64,000 nucleotides of DNA from Linnemannia schmuckeri. Taxonomy: Eukaryota; Mortierellomycota; Mortierellomycetes; Mortierellales; Mortierellaceae. Under the pieces are notes generated by a model that saw only the letters and a program-made list of their open reading frames with translations, ran no database searches and was not told the DNA's origin. Each line of letters opens with the position of its first letter. Positions within the stretch are counted from its first letter, which is position 1. Both the position numbers and the translations under genes were made by a program. This document shows positions 34,104 to 47,600 of this stretch, piece by piece. The stretch is from positions 868,001-932,000 of the forward strand of contig JANATG010000016.1 in NCBI GenBank assembly GCA_029449235.1, written 5' to 3'.

Positions 34104-35189
34104 ATGAAGTTTCGCCTCACTACAACTGGACTCTTTTCGTTGGCGCTCACTCTTGCATTCATTGCAAGTACCGACTCTTCTGCGGGTTTACCCACAGTAC
34201 CTACTGATAGCAACAACAAAGAACCAGTCAGAGCCAACATCGATGCTGCCAACAATGACTTGGATATCTCACAACCAGATGGCATTATACTCGTGAACAC
34301 CAAGGTCAGCGGCGGCAGTGACTACAGCACAGACCCCGCCTTGTTCCCCAGCGAGTTCGACATCGACTACAACGAGATTGCGACTGGTCAAAGTCCAAGC
34401 CCCAACACCTTGGCCGACCCGTCAATCTCAGGTCTAGCGAAGCAACCACTACCAGTCCAGGCTTTCATTGACCCCCTCACCTCCTATCACCTCAAGGTTC
34501 CCCCAAACTACGTTATTCCACACGGGACAGGACCCCTCCGGTGGAGCTGTGTCTACAATCAGAACAACGTTGTGATGACCCCCCGGAGCACCCAGATCTC
34601 GATCACCAAGAGCAACGGTCTGTCTATGCCAGCGCCCCCAGGAAGCAAAAGAGCTCCACACCCGGGGCGGCCTTACAATTGCGGGGAGATGGTTTCGAGG
34701 GGCCGAGGGATTGGGTATGGAAAGTACACGGTAGATATGGTGTCGACGGACATTCGGGGCCACGTTACGGCGATGTTCTTGATCGCCCATAGCAATACTC
34801 CTGGAGAGGGCAGTGAGATTGATATTGAGCTGACGGGGTTGGATCCGACGGCTGCTTGGTTTACGGTCTGGAGGGGCTCTACTCAGCAGGCTGCTAAGGT
34901 CCCACTTGGGTTTGATGCGTCCAAGGGTTGGCATACATACTCTGTTGAATGGCAGCCGGATTTCATTGCTTGGTCAGTGGATGGGAAGGAGGTCTTGAGG
35001 AGGACGGATCTTTGGACTGCTGATCCACGGACACCTGAAGTCGAGTACAAGCTGGCGCTAAACTCTTGGACGCATGACGAGGAAGAGGACCTTTGGGCGG
35101 GCAAGTTTTACTGGCCTGCGAACCGAGAGCAGCCGGTGATGAGTCAGTTCCGGAATTTGAGGTTCACACCTGCGACGTTGCAACAATGA
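34104..35189 (+). CDS. secreted GH16 glucanase/transglycosylase-like protein
   Basis: Single exon, 361 residues. I start at the ATG at 34104 because MKFRLTTTGLFSLALTLAFIAS is a signal peptide (cleavage probably near residues 24-27); upstream frame would bury it. A disordered linker of about 100 residues precedes the GH16 fold: GEMVSRGRGIGYGKYTVDMVSTDIRGHVTAMFLIA, the catalytic EIDIELTG (Glu-x-Asp-x-Glu), WHTYSVEWQPDFIAWSVDG, NSWTHDEEEDLWAGKF. It probably acts on beta-glucan or chitin-glucan links in the wall. It is a clear paralogue of the minus-strand gene at 1209-2096, which lacks the signal peptide and the CG-flanked insertion NGLSMPAPPGSKRAP seen here. AATAAA at 35194 is a candidate polyadenylation signal. 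Confidence 0.88.
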   Translation: MKFRLTTTGLFSLALTLAFIASTDSSAGLPTVPTDSNNKEPVRANIDAANNDLDISQPDGIILVNTKVSGGSDYSTDPALFPSEFDIDYNEIATGQSPSPNTLADPSISGLAKQPLPVQAFIDPLTSYHLKVPPNYVIPHGTGPLRWSCVYNQNNVVMTPRSTQISITKSNGLSMPAPPGSKRAPHPGRPYNCGEMVSRGRGIGYGKYTVDMVSTDIRGHVTAMFLIAHSNTPGEGSEIDIELTGLDPTAAWFTVWRGSTQQAAKVPLGFDASKGWHTYSVEWQPDFIAWSVDGKEVLRRTDLWTADPRTPEVEYKLALNSWTHDEEEDLWAGKFYWPANREQPVMSQFRNLRFTPATLQQ

Positions 35190-35193
35190 GTTA

Positions 35194-35199
35194 AATAAA
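35194..35199 (+). terminator. candidate polyadenylation signal AATAAA
   Basis: Five bases past the GH16 stop, in the 98-base gap to the convergent RPA34 gene. It is closer to the stop than usual, so tentative. Confidence 0.35.
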
Positions 35200-35287
35200 T
35201 CATCGTCCACTGCTCATAATATCCCTTTGAAAAATGATATGTATTGTTTGAAATGCAAAAAAGTGATGGTGGTTGCAGGTAGTGATA

Positions 35288-36412
35288 TTAATCCTTGTTC
35301 TTCTTTTCCTTCTTTTCCTTCTTGTCCTTCTTGTCCTTCTTGTCCTTCTTGTCCTTCTTAGCCTTCTTTTCCTCTGCTCCGTCGACCGCCATATCCTCGC
35401 CCTTGCGCTTCTTGGCTGGTGATGGCTGTGCCTCTTCCTCTTCCTCCTCCTTCTGTTCCTGCTCCTCCTCCTGCTGCTCCTCTCCTGCCTCTTCGACTGG
35501 AACAGTCTCCTCCAATTCCTCGTCATCCTCCATAGCAGCCTCCAACGCCCTCTGACGCTTCTTCTCTTCTTCTTCCTCTGCCTCGCGTGCTCTCTTCTCC
35601 AAGGTCTTCAACCAGCCCGCAGCAAACTTCTTGCCCGATCCTGACAACTTTGCTCCAAGAACTGGGGATTCAGATCCTGCAAAATGGAATCTCTGCTTAA
35701 GACCCTCGGGTTGTTCGCGTTTGGGGATAGGGCGAGACAAGATCTCCTCTCCCAAGGTTTGTCCTGAGGGGATGGTGGTAGAAGCGACCAGGGCGAGGTG
35801 TTGGTTTACTCCGAAGGGTGCCTGGACAAGACGGCCTCCTTTGCTGGCGTCGGGGATCAAGGGTTGGAGCGAAAGCATCTCTCCGGCAATTCCAGAGTCG
35901 GGCGCAACGGTCTGGAGATGGTATTTGATGGTGGTAGTGGCTGAGGAGTAGGCGGAGGTTTCTTTCTTCTTCAGTGAGCCGAGTGTGATGGTTTCCTTTG
36001 ATGTTGTTGGTTTGGTCGAAGGAGGGAGGGCGATAGACATGGTGGCAAGGTCCTCGTTAGTAACACCCTCGGGAACTCTGATCAACCAGAGCTCGTGCTT
36101 GGCTGCCTCATCCACGTCGAATACTGAGGTTGTGTGCTTCTTAGCCTTGTGCAATGAGAAATCCCGAGGAGGCTTGTAGTCACTATCAAGGATTTCGGGG
36201 GTTGTGTGTTGGGTTAGTTCCTTATGTTTGCTGTTTAGTGTTGTTGTTTCCAGTGCACGTTTTGTCAAAAGTGCTGCGAGGCCTTTGTGAGCGAAAAAAA
36301 GCTGTTGGTTGTCTCGGTATGTGTGTTATCCAGTAACGTACAGGTTCTTGATGCCTTCGTCGTCGCTGGACTCGATATCGCTGTGGACGTTCTCGCGGGA
36401 TTTGGGCGCCAT
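35288..36412 (-). CDS. RPA34: RNA polymerase I subunit RPA34 (A34.5-like)
   Basis: Exons 36412-36342 and 36230-35288 (intron 36231-36341), 337 residues. A34.5 pairs with A49 in the Pol I TFIIF-like heterodimer in the nucleolus. The order fits PF08208: acidic N-terminus, DSDYKPPRDFSLHK, then HELWLIRVPEGVTNEDLATMSI (dimerisation strand), SGIAGEMLSLQPLIPDASKGGRLVQAPFGVNQHLALVAS and PPL-like IPSGQTLGEEIL, followed by KQRFHFAGS. The tail is Glu-rich then Lys-rich (repeats of KKD encoded by CTTCTTGTC microsatellite sequence, 35296-35360), like the CAST tail in animals and longer than yeast A34.5. The first exon is short but starts with a good ATG. It is head-to-head with uL10m. Confidence 0.85.
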
Positions 36413-36667
36413 GGTGTGTGTAAAGGTGATGTGTGAGTTTGGTTAAGTGAATGCAAGCGAGCCTTGCTACTTTTCTTTTTTTCATGTTTGTTTGCGTGAC
36501 TGTTGAGTTGATCACTCTCGCATACATCAAAAATTTCAAGCCACCAAATTTTGTTCGAACAACAATATCTACTTCCCGGAGCTCAAAAGGCCAGGGACTA
36601 GGAATAGTCGCCCTTGCATCTTCTAGCATCACCTCAGCAAGCCAACAACCACACAACTTACATCGCC
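36413..36667. promoter_or_regulatory. bidirectional promoter, RPA34 / uL10m
   Basis: Only 255 bases separate the two start codons. AAAAATTT at 36529-36536 (context TCAAAAATTTCAAG) resembles the yeast ribosomal-RNA-processing element (RRPE) typical of Pol I and ribosome biogenesis promoters; a second AAATTTTG lies at 36546-36553. No PAC box (GCGATGAG) was found. Confidence 0.4.
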
Positions 36668-37880
36668 ATGTTGTCGTCTGTCAGAGGTAACATAACTCTC
36701 GACAGCCCATATGAGTTCTTTTACTTCTTCACAAGGAAAACATCGACCCAACCATACTTTCGACAAACCAGCATCGGATTCCTCTACGACGAGATTTCAG
36801 TACTTTTGATGCTCGGACTATACTCGCGCGATCAGGAGCAAACTTTCAAGGACCAGCGCCTTTGGCAAATAGGAAGCAGGAGTAGATAGGGTCAGTCGTA
36901 TCACAGATCACAAGTATCTCAGCATAAAGATGACCTCGTCGTTATGCTAAAACTCAAGGCAACCTTGAAGCAGAAGGGGTACAAGAGCGTGTTCAGCACA
37001 GACAAAGTATCGATCTGCACCGAATTAACGGTCTAACGTCCTTACACACTTGTTCATCAATAGGAATCGCTGCCCGTTCCATGCGGCCATTGACCGCTTC
37101 CACTATCCGTCAATGTAAGGCCGACTTACGACTTGAAAGCGACATTCACAGTACAACCTTCAGGAGAACACTTACGAAGGAAAACGCACGGCTCACACTC
37201 ATATCCATGTTTCAATCATAATAGATGCCTCAACATCACATATCGCGGCAAAGGGACCAGCACACAAGGCGGCAGCGGTTGATTCAGGAAGGAAGCTCAC
37301 CAACTATGGCAAGGAGTTCCGCCCACAAAAGACGTTCTTGCACCACACCTACTCCAGCATCCTCAACAACAACCGCATCATGCTGATCTGCCAACACAAC
37401 AACATGTCCGTCCCCGAGCTGATTCAACTCCGCACAGAGCTCGCCGCTGCTGGTGCTGACATGAAGGTTATTCGCCTCGGTATCTTTGCTGCTGCATTGA
37501 GGGAAACACGATACGCCAACTTGGAGCCCTTGATCAACGGACCCACATGCGTGATCAGCTGCAACGTCAGCCCGGAGGACGAGGAGGCACAGTCGTCGGC
37601 CAAGGTGCCCAAGGGCTTGGCAGGAATCCGCAAAATTGTGGAGAAGAACCGCAAGATGATTTTGCTCGGAGGCAAGGTTGACGATGCTTTGGTCAGCGTG
37701 GACGATATGGCCAAGATGGTCGAGATGCCTGGTATCCAGACTCTCCGATCGCAGGTTGTTGGTCTTTTGAGCCAGGCTGGCGGCGGACGCCTTGTGCAGC
37801 TCTTGGGCATGAACCCTACCCTGCTGGTGATGAACTTGGATGCCCATGCCAAGTCTGGCGATGCTGCTCCTGAGGCATAG
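36668..37880 (+). CDS. mitochondrial large-subunit ribosomal protein uL10m
   Basis: Exons 36668-36686, 37064-37114 and 37225-37880 (GT-AG introns) give 241 residues. The joined N-terminus MLSSVRGIAARSMRPLTASTIRQYAST is Arg/Ser-rich without acidic residues, a good mitochondrial presequence. The body matches L10: ILNNNRIMLICQHNNMSVPELIQLRTELAAAGADMKVIRLG, then INGPTCVISCN, KILLGGKVDDALVSVD-like RKMILLGGKVDDALVS, and the C-terminal LSQAGGGRLVQLLGMNPTLLVMNLD. uL10 anchors the L7/L12 stalk. The 376-base first intron is long for this window. Confidence 0.86.
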
Positions 37881-38640
37881 ACGGGCGTGCTTGTGACTTT
37901 TCAGCTCGTTGAAGTAGGAGGAGTAGAACATATTTACCTTAGAGAACCCAATGTCATTTTTTTTATCCACATCAAAGGCATCTCTGTCTATTCATATGTA
38001 TGTATGTGTGTGTCTCGTTGTTTTATGTCACTCTCTGCACCATCTATAGACTTTGCTCACAAATGCGCCTACTGCAAGTTCGTGTTGGCAAGATTTTGTT
38101 TGTTTGTTTGTCTGTGTGCATGTGCGCCCTCTTTTTTTTTTTTTTTTTTTTTTCTTTTTTCCTTTTTTCCTTGGAAAATTGAAACGGACCAAGGACACTT
38201 ATTCAGTATCCAATGAAGTGATCTGGCCAATTGAAAGTCGCGCAACTCCTGTGCTCCAGTCCTGCGTTCACTCTCCCTTCAACCCTTTTTGGCCTTTTTA
38301 TCCTTTTTACAGTTTCTACGTTTTGTAAGCGTCAGTCGGTCGTCCTACCTATTGCCTTTTCTTGCTTCCTTCCCCTTCTCGTTTTCTCTCTCGCTCACTC
38401 ACTGCACTTCAGTCCTTCCTCATCCTCCATCACCTCGACTCACACACGCAGACATATTTGCCACAAAAACACAGCTCCCGATTACAACCCACTTTTTTTG
38501 CGTTTGTCACAAGGACCTTCTTCACCCAGCCAGCCGGCACAGCCAACACAATCAACTTAACGAGACCCCCACAGTCAGTCAGAACAAACGACGCTACACA
38601 CCACCATCCCAATCACATCACACATCTTCCTTACGTTTTC
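37881..38640. other. intergenic region, uL10m to hybrid histidine kinase A
   Basis: Both genes are on the plus strand. Contains a 22-base T run (38132-38153) and a CT/CA-rich leader running to the kinase ATG. The leader frame is open back to 38362 but has no upstream ATG in frame. Confidence 0.6.
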
Positions 38641-41600
38641 ATGCTGCCAGCCAACAGCTCCACCACCCCATCCGCACCCTCACCGGTCCCATCCCCCACC
38701 CAAAGCTATTCCTCTAGACTCGGGCAGGTCACTCTCGCTTCCATCCTCAAGCAGGCACCACCTCCTTACCCAAACGTTCACCATGCGCCTATTGCAGGCC
38801 ACGACGCCGCCTTCCCTCTTTTCACAGCAGCAGCAACCGCAGGAGCCTCAACAGCCTCACCTCCACCCCAGAGTCAACTGCCCATGCCACTCCCAGTACC
38901 ACCACCTCCAGCAATACCAACTATGCACGCACCTCGTATGAAGACAGCCGACTCGTCGAGCTCACTGACAGAAAGCATCACACATGAGGCAGATATGCAC
39001 GACCCTGTGCCACCACCTCCTCGGGAAGCGGACAGCAGCAGCAATACAGACGACGAAGCCTCTCGCTGGAACCATCGGCCTTCTCTCCTTTTTCAACCTT
39101 CCTTTGTCCCTAATATTATAGCCGACAACTCCTCCCACTCGTCAACGCAAGGAGCCGTCCCCCTAGGATCTATCGCAACAAGTACAGCGCTATTACCGCC
39201 TGGGATGCGTACCGAGCAGGAGTACATCCCAGCAAGCACAGCTCATCAGAGAGGTGCTCCCAGCAGATCCTCCGCCACCTTCCCAAGTACTGCCTCTTTT
39301 CATCTCCACCCACCGCCTGCACCACACCCTCACCACCTAGAACAGCCGGGTCACGACAACCCTTATAAACCACCATCGCACACCAACAGTTCTGCGTTCC
39401 TCCCACCACGAGTTGCCGGATACGAGTTTCGAGGAGGATCTCAGGCAGGCAACATGGGATTGATGCTCGGCAGGCGGATATCGGACGGGTTGCTTGTCAC
39501 AGGCAAGCTACACCAGTCGTTGACGTTACTACAGCACGAGCACAGGATATTGAAACGATTTCAGATCAAGGACGGACGATACGATCCCCATAGCAATTTG
39601 AGTCGACCACGTCCACAAACAACACCAACAGGAAACGATGAGGGCAGCAGGGGCAGTAATCAAATGACGCTAGGCGATTGTCCAACCGAGTATGAATCTG
39701 GACTGGTCGAGGGCGACAAGTACTTCAACAGGATCGTTGTCGACTTTCTTGATTTGGATCGAACCCAGATGTCCATATTGATTATGCGTCGGCTCGGACC
39801 AAATCTCTTATCACAGCAACATCACCGGTTCACAGGACTTGACGAGACGGATGGTCATCAGAACCCGGAACTGTATGCGGACAGGATGGGTGAATCGCCT
39901 TTCCCAGACACCTACACCTTCCTGGTGTTCTGTCTAAAGGCTGCCTGTGTCTTGGAGGCGTTACAAAAGTCCAACATTGCCCATCTGGCCTTATCGCCAA
40001 CCGCGTTTCACTGGTCACTTCCCGAGTCATACGGCGGACAACAATCTTCGCAGGGAGAGGAGACTGTGCAGCGGAGTTCTCCACGTAACCCGTCGTCATT
40101 GTATCACGATGCTGACTTTTATGACTCCGGACGAGTACATCCTTACAGCGACCAGGGAGCGGCAGGCAACCCTTTGTCGACACATAGCGGATCAAGATAT
40201 TTCAGCGAATTCTCACAGGTGCCCAAATGGGATGTCAACGACACAAAGCTGCGACTCTTCGACTTTACGCATTCCAAGATTCTGAGCCATGAGCGCGCAA
40301 GAGCACCCAATAACATCTTTGAATGGCATATTCCCGGATACCTGGAGTACCACCTGCAGTTTTTGGCACCGGAGCAGACAGGACGAGCAGAGACGTGGAT
40401 GGATCACCGGACGGACATCTACGGACTCGGTGCCACGCTGTTCACGCTGTTGACCATGCAGTTCCCGAATCGTGGCACGGACAGTGTCCAAATTTTACAA
40501 GGTAATAATTAGCAAAATGTGATGGCGGAGTGATTTAATTACGTTCTGTACACCTGCATTGACTATGAGTTGCCTTTCCCCGAATGAACTTAAAATAGGC
40601 GTACTTTCTAGAGAGCTGCCACCACTGCGGAACTTCCGGCCAGACATGCCTCCAGTAATAGACGACATTCTCCGCAAGATGACCAAGAAGGTAACCAGTG
40701 CCCTTCTCATGCTAATAAAATGATCCTTTTGAACAATCTTCTAAAAATCTATACACTAAATCATTCTAAGTACTTCTTATAATAGCAACCAAGCCAACGG
40801 TATCAAAACGCTTTCGGCTTCAAGCAGGACATCCTCCACTGTCTCAACGAGTTGCACAGGACTGGAACTGTAAGGAGCCACTTGTCCGTCGATTGGTATT
40901 ATGAACTGGGAACCATGAAACCTTCACAGGAGCTAACCAGTAATTGTCAATGTGAATAGATCGAGCAATTCCCGCTCGGAAAGCACGACGTGTCGTACCA
41001 GTTCGTGCTTCCGAATACTGTCTTCGGAAGACATATTGAGCAACAGATGATCTCGGCAGCAATCTCACAAGCAGCGGCAGCGTACCAGCACAACAACGAC
41101 ACATCGGACACTAGTTCAAACGAAGGCGATGCTCCGACACCAAAAGCGATGGCAGTGGACGACGATCATTATGACTTTGAGGATGAGATTGTATCACTGC
41201 AGAGCCAGGCTAGCGCGAAGATCTCTCTATCGTCCAAGACATTGCTCAGGACACCAAAGTCGTTTGATGGCGGGAAAGCTGTCCACCGTGGTTTGGAGAC
41301 TACTGATCCTGTCGTTAGAGCCATTTTCGTTAGTGGTCCATCAGGTGTTGGAAAGTAAGTGTTACATCGACATTTGGTTTCCATGGATTCCATTGGAGTT
41401 CGAGTATGTTAGCTAAGATGTAATTTTCTCCGATTTCGTTTTAGATCGATGTTGATCAGAGGAATGGCGCCTGTGGCCCGCAACTCGGGATTGTTTGCTG
41501 GAGGGAGTTTTGAGGCAGATGAATCTGAACCCTACTCGGCCATCTTGTCGTGTATACAGAGTGTTCTGCAGCAATTGTTGACCCAGCACACGGACGCCCT

Positions 41601-44600
41601 CGCCTCACTGGTTGTCGCCATCCGCACGGCATTTGAGCCCAATTCAGGAATCGGGATCGTCTGCGACCTCATCCCGGAGCTGAAGTACTTTTTCAACGGC
41701 TCCGCTCTGCCAGAAAGCAAGGACATTCCACTCACCCACTCTGTGGCTCGATTTCACGCACTTATCCTCAAGCTGATTCGAGTCATTTCGACACACTTTT
41801 TTATGACTTGGCTCATTGACGATATCCACTATGCGGACGAAAACTCAATCGCGTTGCTGGCGACCCTGGTCAATGTTAACAAGCGCCTCCCTATTGTTCT
41901 CATTATGACGCACCGAGATACCATCGATTGCCTGATCAAAGTTAAGCAGATTCTGGGAGGAAGCAACCCTATTGGAAACAACCCTACAGGAAGCTACGGC
42001 ACTCTCGGAAGCATTCATCACGACCCATTAGTGGACGAGATTTCGAGTTTGAACACCTCCATGTCAGCCCCGGCACCCATGACCAAGACGACTGCGATCC
42101 GGGCTACAGGACTACCTCTGGTGGTTCGTGGAGGAGGAGGAGTTCGCTTTATCAAGCTACAGAACCCGTCGACTGACAACATTCAGGAGTTTTTGGCGAC
42201 CCTTCTTCACCACACAAAGGCCGAAGTTGCCCCTCTCGCCAAGGTTTTTTACCAAAAGTCTTGGCTTACGATCCGTCAGCTCACTCTGGAGCTGTACAGG
42301 AATCAGACTATACGCTTCGACTCGCTCACCAAGGCCTGGGAATGGGAGTCATGTGCCGAGACATTGGCACACGAGGTCAGAAAGCTGACTGGTGAAGAAT
42401 ACGCGTTTCTGGAACAACGCTTCCGTGCATTGGACTGCGATACCAAAAAAATCATCATTTGCGCGGCGGTCTGCGGCTCCATTATCAGCATCCACGACCT
42501 CCAGCACCTAGCGTCAACAGCGTACGTTTGGTCGACCAGAGGAGGCCACGGTACTCACCCGCCTCACGAGGAACTCAACCATGCTCCCGAGACTGCTGAA
42601 CTTGATTCCAACAAGGGGAGTAGCGCCATGGCAGGATTGCAATCGGCTTTGCGGGAGGGCATTCTTGCGTACACCACAGTGCCGGATCACGTTCGATTCC
42701 ATCACAACATCATGCGCAAAGTTGCCCTCTCGCTCTTGGAGGGGACTGACGAGAAGGAGCGTTTACATTACGAGATGGCGAAGATTCTGCTCAAAACCCC
42801 TGGCCAAGAGTTCCGGACGGCGAATCACATTTTGTTGTCGCTAGATCTCATCAAAAAGAAGCTGGCTCCTGTAAACTCTGATGCGCCCAAGGAGATACCG
42901 TATTGGGTGCCTATCGTGGATGAAAGCTCTGATGCTGAATATCCAGAATTGGACACTGAGTCTCTGAGAGCTATACTGTCTCTTGCAGGCGAGAAGTCTC
43001 AGAAGAGTGGCGCGCAGGATCTTGCGATGGCAAACTGGTATGCTGCTCTGACATTACTTCCTGAGAACTGCTGGGACTTACCTGCTGCTGGAATTGCCGA
43101 GGAGAGCCTCAGATCGAGCGAAATGGATGTTGACGGGAAGGAAGATATTGTGCATGAGGTCCCCCAGGTCAAAACGCCGCTTTACCTTGAGGCATTGAAG
43201 CTTCACATTCAGTGCATTGAAGCGGAGCGTTGGCGGGAGAACTTTGATGAGGCAATGAGTATCTGCAACACCGTCCTGGACAAGATCACGGACCCAGTTG
43301 ACCGCGCACGGGTGTATCAGCACCAGATCGAGATTTCGGTATGGGCCTTCAGTCGACCGGACGAGGCGACACGCATCGCAATCCAGTGTTTGCAGGAACT
43401 GGGGCTATCCAAGGATATTTCGTTCAACCCATCCCAAGCTGAGATCCGGAAGCTGTACGACGAGACTCATCTTTTGCTGTTGAATCATATGGCGGAGCTG
43501 GAGGCAGAGAACCCGAAAGTGTGCACAGACCCAAGAATCAACATGATGATGGAAGTCCTCTCTGTCGCAAAGTAGGTCATATGCACGACGTTTGGTTTTC
43601 GTCTAAGAGAGTGACAATATGTTGCTTATGCAAACTTAACTAACCGCCTGGCTCTACCATTGTCTTAGCTCGAGTCTCTATTATTGCAATGTGCCGTTCC
43701 TGGCTGTCGGAGTTGTAGAGTCTCTCAAGCTCGTCTGCGAGCATGGCTTTTCCAAGGACGCCGGGCGTGCATTAGTCTCGTTTGCATTGACCCACTCTAC
43801 ATGGCATGGAGTTCTCGAGAATGCCTATGAAGTCGGAAAGTACGTAGAACAATGATAGCTTCAGTCATGCCCATTGTCAGTATCTGTTAATACTCCGAGT
43901 GACGATTAACATATTCTTTTCGTTAATATTAGATTGGCATACCGAGTCTGCAAGGACAACCACCATGTCAAGTTTCTCTTTCATTTGACAGTCCAGCAAT
44001 GGGGCGAGCATATCGCCAACTCCATTCCAGCACTGGAAGAGACGCTGACGGCCTCGGATATGACCTGTGATCGACTTTTCCACACTGCAGGAACCATACA
44101 CATCTCAGTCATGCGTGTCCTTCTTGGCCGCGTCCATCTTCGTGACTGCATGGCGGCGACAACAGACCTCATCAACAAACACAACGAATTCGGACCCAAG
44201 TCGCACGGAGTTGAGGTGATGCAAGGAATTTTGCAGCTGGTCAAGTGTCTCAAGGGTCAAACGCAGTCGGACAACCCCGAGACAATTTTTGACGACAATG
44301 ATTTTGCAGAGTCCAAGGTTCGCGGCAAGGTCGACAAGTCTCTCATCCTGGTCCACAACAACAGTACCTACACTATGCTCAAGATCATGGCGGCCTTCGT
44401 CTTTGGCCATTACGAGTTTATTGACGAGATCACCAAGACCTGGCATGACGATCCCAAGTCAATGATGAACTTTGAAGGCACTTGGATCTCCCACTCAATA
44501 CTAACGGTCATCGGACTCACCCTTGTTAATTTGATGAGAACTGAGCAACCCGCAGACGTCAGGGAACGGCGACGCAACCAGCTACTTGCGATCAAGGACA

Positions 44601-47600
44601 GGATGGAGAAAGGAGCCGTCAAATTCCCGACAAACCATGCGTCGATGTTCCACTTAATCGAGGCGGAGATGGCTGATCAAGAAGAGAAGCCCAAGAAAGA
44701 CTTGAAGTCGATTCTGTTGTTATACGAAAAGTCGATCGCCTACGCCATCGAAGGTGACTTTCCACTTCACCGATGCATTGCGTACGAATTGGCCGCTAAG
44801 TGTCACATCCGCCATGGACTTGTTACCAGCGCCAGATGTCTATTGGCCAACTCTTGCAAGGGATACCAGATCTGGGGAGCTCGCGGCAAGGTCCTTTGGT
44901 TTTACAAGACATACCCAGAGATCTTCGGAACGCCACCCGAGATCGAAAACGCGGTGCCTGCGCGTGGATTCTTTTATCGGCCCAGTGATAGTCCTTCTGC
45001 CCGTCGTCCTCGAGCCAACAGTGCCGCTGGTGTCATGCCTACGAGCGCCTCCAATGTCAGCAGCACCATTGTCGGAGCACCTTCCCATGCAACCACCTCA
45101 CCCTGGCTCGCGGGCAGTCCCAAGACAATCTACAGTCCGGGTGGATACGGGAGCGATGCTGTCTCAGCGGCAGCCGCGGCTATGGCGGAGTCGTGTCTTA
45201 CATCTAGCATGCAATCAGGAAGCGCCTCGACCACAAGCTCAACCTCAGGACCGCTCACTAACAGCAACTGGATTGCATCGCCACAGTCACCAGAGATGGA
45301 CAATGCCGATCTGGATGTTCTTGACTTTTCATCCGTGATTGAAGCCATGCAAGTGATTGCCAGTGAGATCGATCTCGATTTGCTTCTAGTCAAGTCGCTC
45401 GGGGTTCTCAACCAAAGTGTCGGCGCCAAACGATGTTGTGTGATCATTGCCAAAGACCAAGAGCTAGTCCTGGCAGTGTCCCAAGGTGATCTTGGCCGAT
45501 GCGAGGCCGTGAACCCGCCAATGGAGATTAGCCAGTGCAGCTCCCTCTTCCACGGTGTCATCAACTATGTCATCAACACTGGGACCCCCTGCCTGCTGAC
45601 CAACGCTCAGGATGACCCCAGATTCTGTGCGGACGAATATCTCAAGCAGCGTTCCGATCTCAAGACTGTGCTTTGCGCGCCAATCGTTCACAAGGGTGCT
45701 ATGGTCGGAGTTTTGTACATGGAAGCCTTCCCTCAACGTGCGTTCGCCAACAAGCGTATGTTGGTCATGAACCTCCTGGTGCAGCAGCTGGGAATATCCA
45801 TCACCAACGCTATGCTGTACCAGTCAGTTCTTCAATCTGAGACAAAGTTGAATGGCTTGCTGGAGAACATGCCTTGCGGAATCGCCTTGTGGGACGCCAC
45901 GGCTGAGAACTGCCAGTACATCAACTCGAGCTGGAAGGACATGACCGGATTTTCGCTCGATGAAATACTGGATTCAGGATGGAAGATTCTGACTCATGTC
46001 GATGAAGTTGCGATCTATGCCCAGCATTGGCGTGAGCGCGTTCAGGCCGGAGTCCCTTGTCAATGGTAAGTGACTACATCGTTTGCTGGGTTAACACATC
46101 GTTATTAAGTTTTTGCCATGTCTGTAACTGCTATCGATTTTCTGTTCAATGTAGGGAAAGTCGCTACAGGCTGAAGGATGGGTCATATCGATGGGCGATT
46201 GTAAGGATGCTGCCAATCAAGTCGCCGTCGGACAATAAGATCATCCAATGGCTTACAGTGACTATCGACATTGACGATCAGCGTCGCGCCGTCCAACTCA
46301 AGTCGAATTTCTTGGCCAATATGAGCCACGAGCTGCGCACGTATGTCTTTTTCGCATTTTTTTTTTTTTTTTTTTTTTTTCTGAAAGATGATTTTGATTC
46401 TTGAAATTAACACGGTTTGATGGCTAATTTTCACGGTACAACTCATTAGGCCATTTTCTGGTATCTTGGGTATGCTGTCGCTCCTGCGGGACTCGAGCGG
46501 ACTTTCACAGGAGCAGTTCGAGTTTGTTGACATGGCCAAGGCATCTTGTGAGATGCTGATCCGTATAGTTGATGACCTACTTAACTTCAGCAAATTGGAG
46601 GCCGACAAAGTTACCCTGGAGTACATTCCGCTTTGCTTCGAAGAGATCCTTGGAGGTAATGAATGCAACATGCGATCTTTCGAATGCCTTAGTTATAGTC
46701 ACTCCAGGTTTGCAACGATGCTGTACTAACGTATCAGCATTTCCTTATACACTGTAGATGTGTGCGATTTGTTGATACCATTGGCGTCGCGCAAGGGCCT
46801 GGAGCTGATAATACTATTCGACCATACGCTCCCGATACTCTTGATTGGCGACCCCGATAGGATGAAGCAGATATTGATGAACCTCATCGGCAACGCCATC
46901 AAATTTTCGACTACCGGTAACGTTGTCATTGAGTTTTGGCACGAGATGAATAGGAAGAAATCTCGCCGATATGCCAACCAGGTGGCATCGCAGGATCTGC
47001 TCAAGATTCTCTCCGGCAAGACGTCGGGCAGTGCCGAGTTGGAGGACGACTCCCATTTTGGAGACGAGGTTGTTTTGCACTGCGCGGTCAGGGATCAAGG
47101 GATCGGAATGAGCCCTCAGGAACAAAAGATGTTGTTTGTCTCGTTTCAACAAACTGATAACGGAACGACGCGGAAATATGGAGGTACCGGCTTGGGACTG
47201 TCGATCTGCGCTCAGCTAATCGCGCATATGAACGGCAAGATTGTGGTCGATTCGGAAAAGGGCAAGGGCGCAACATTTACTTTCACAGCGAAGTTGAGGA
47301 CTCTGACAGACTACGATCAAGAGCAAAATCCGGCCGAGACTGCAAGGATCAAGGAGTGCGAAAAGATCCTAGCGGTACGCTTGGATGTCATCAGGGACAA
47401 ACGGATTTTGATCTTGTCGCCCAACCGAGACCTTCGAGAGCAGATCAGGCGGACTCTACAAGACACCATATTTGTTGAGTATGAGACGGTGGAAGCTGCC
47501 TTGGAGAGTGGCGTTATTAAGTTGACTGGACTTTCGACTGCAACCTCAAACGTATCCGAATCCAGAAGAATGGACGTGGATATCAAGGAACCGCGCAACA

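Noticed and set aside
36240..36340. Alternative RPA34 acceptor closer to exon 1 (CGCAG, near 36273)
   Set aside because: It leads to an in-frame stop (CAA ACA TAA) within about 17 codons; the AAACAG acceptor at 36231-36232 gives the full RPA34 frame.
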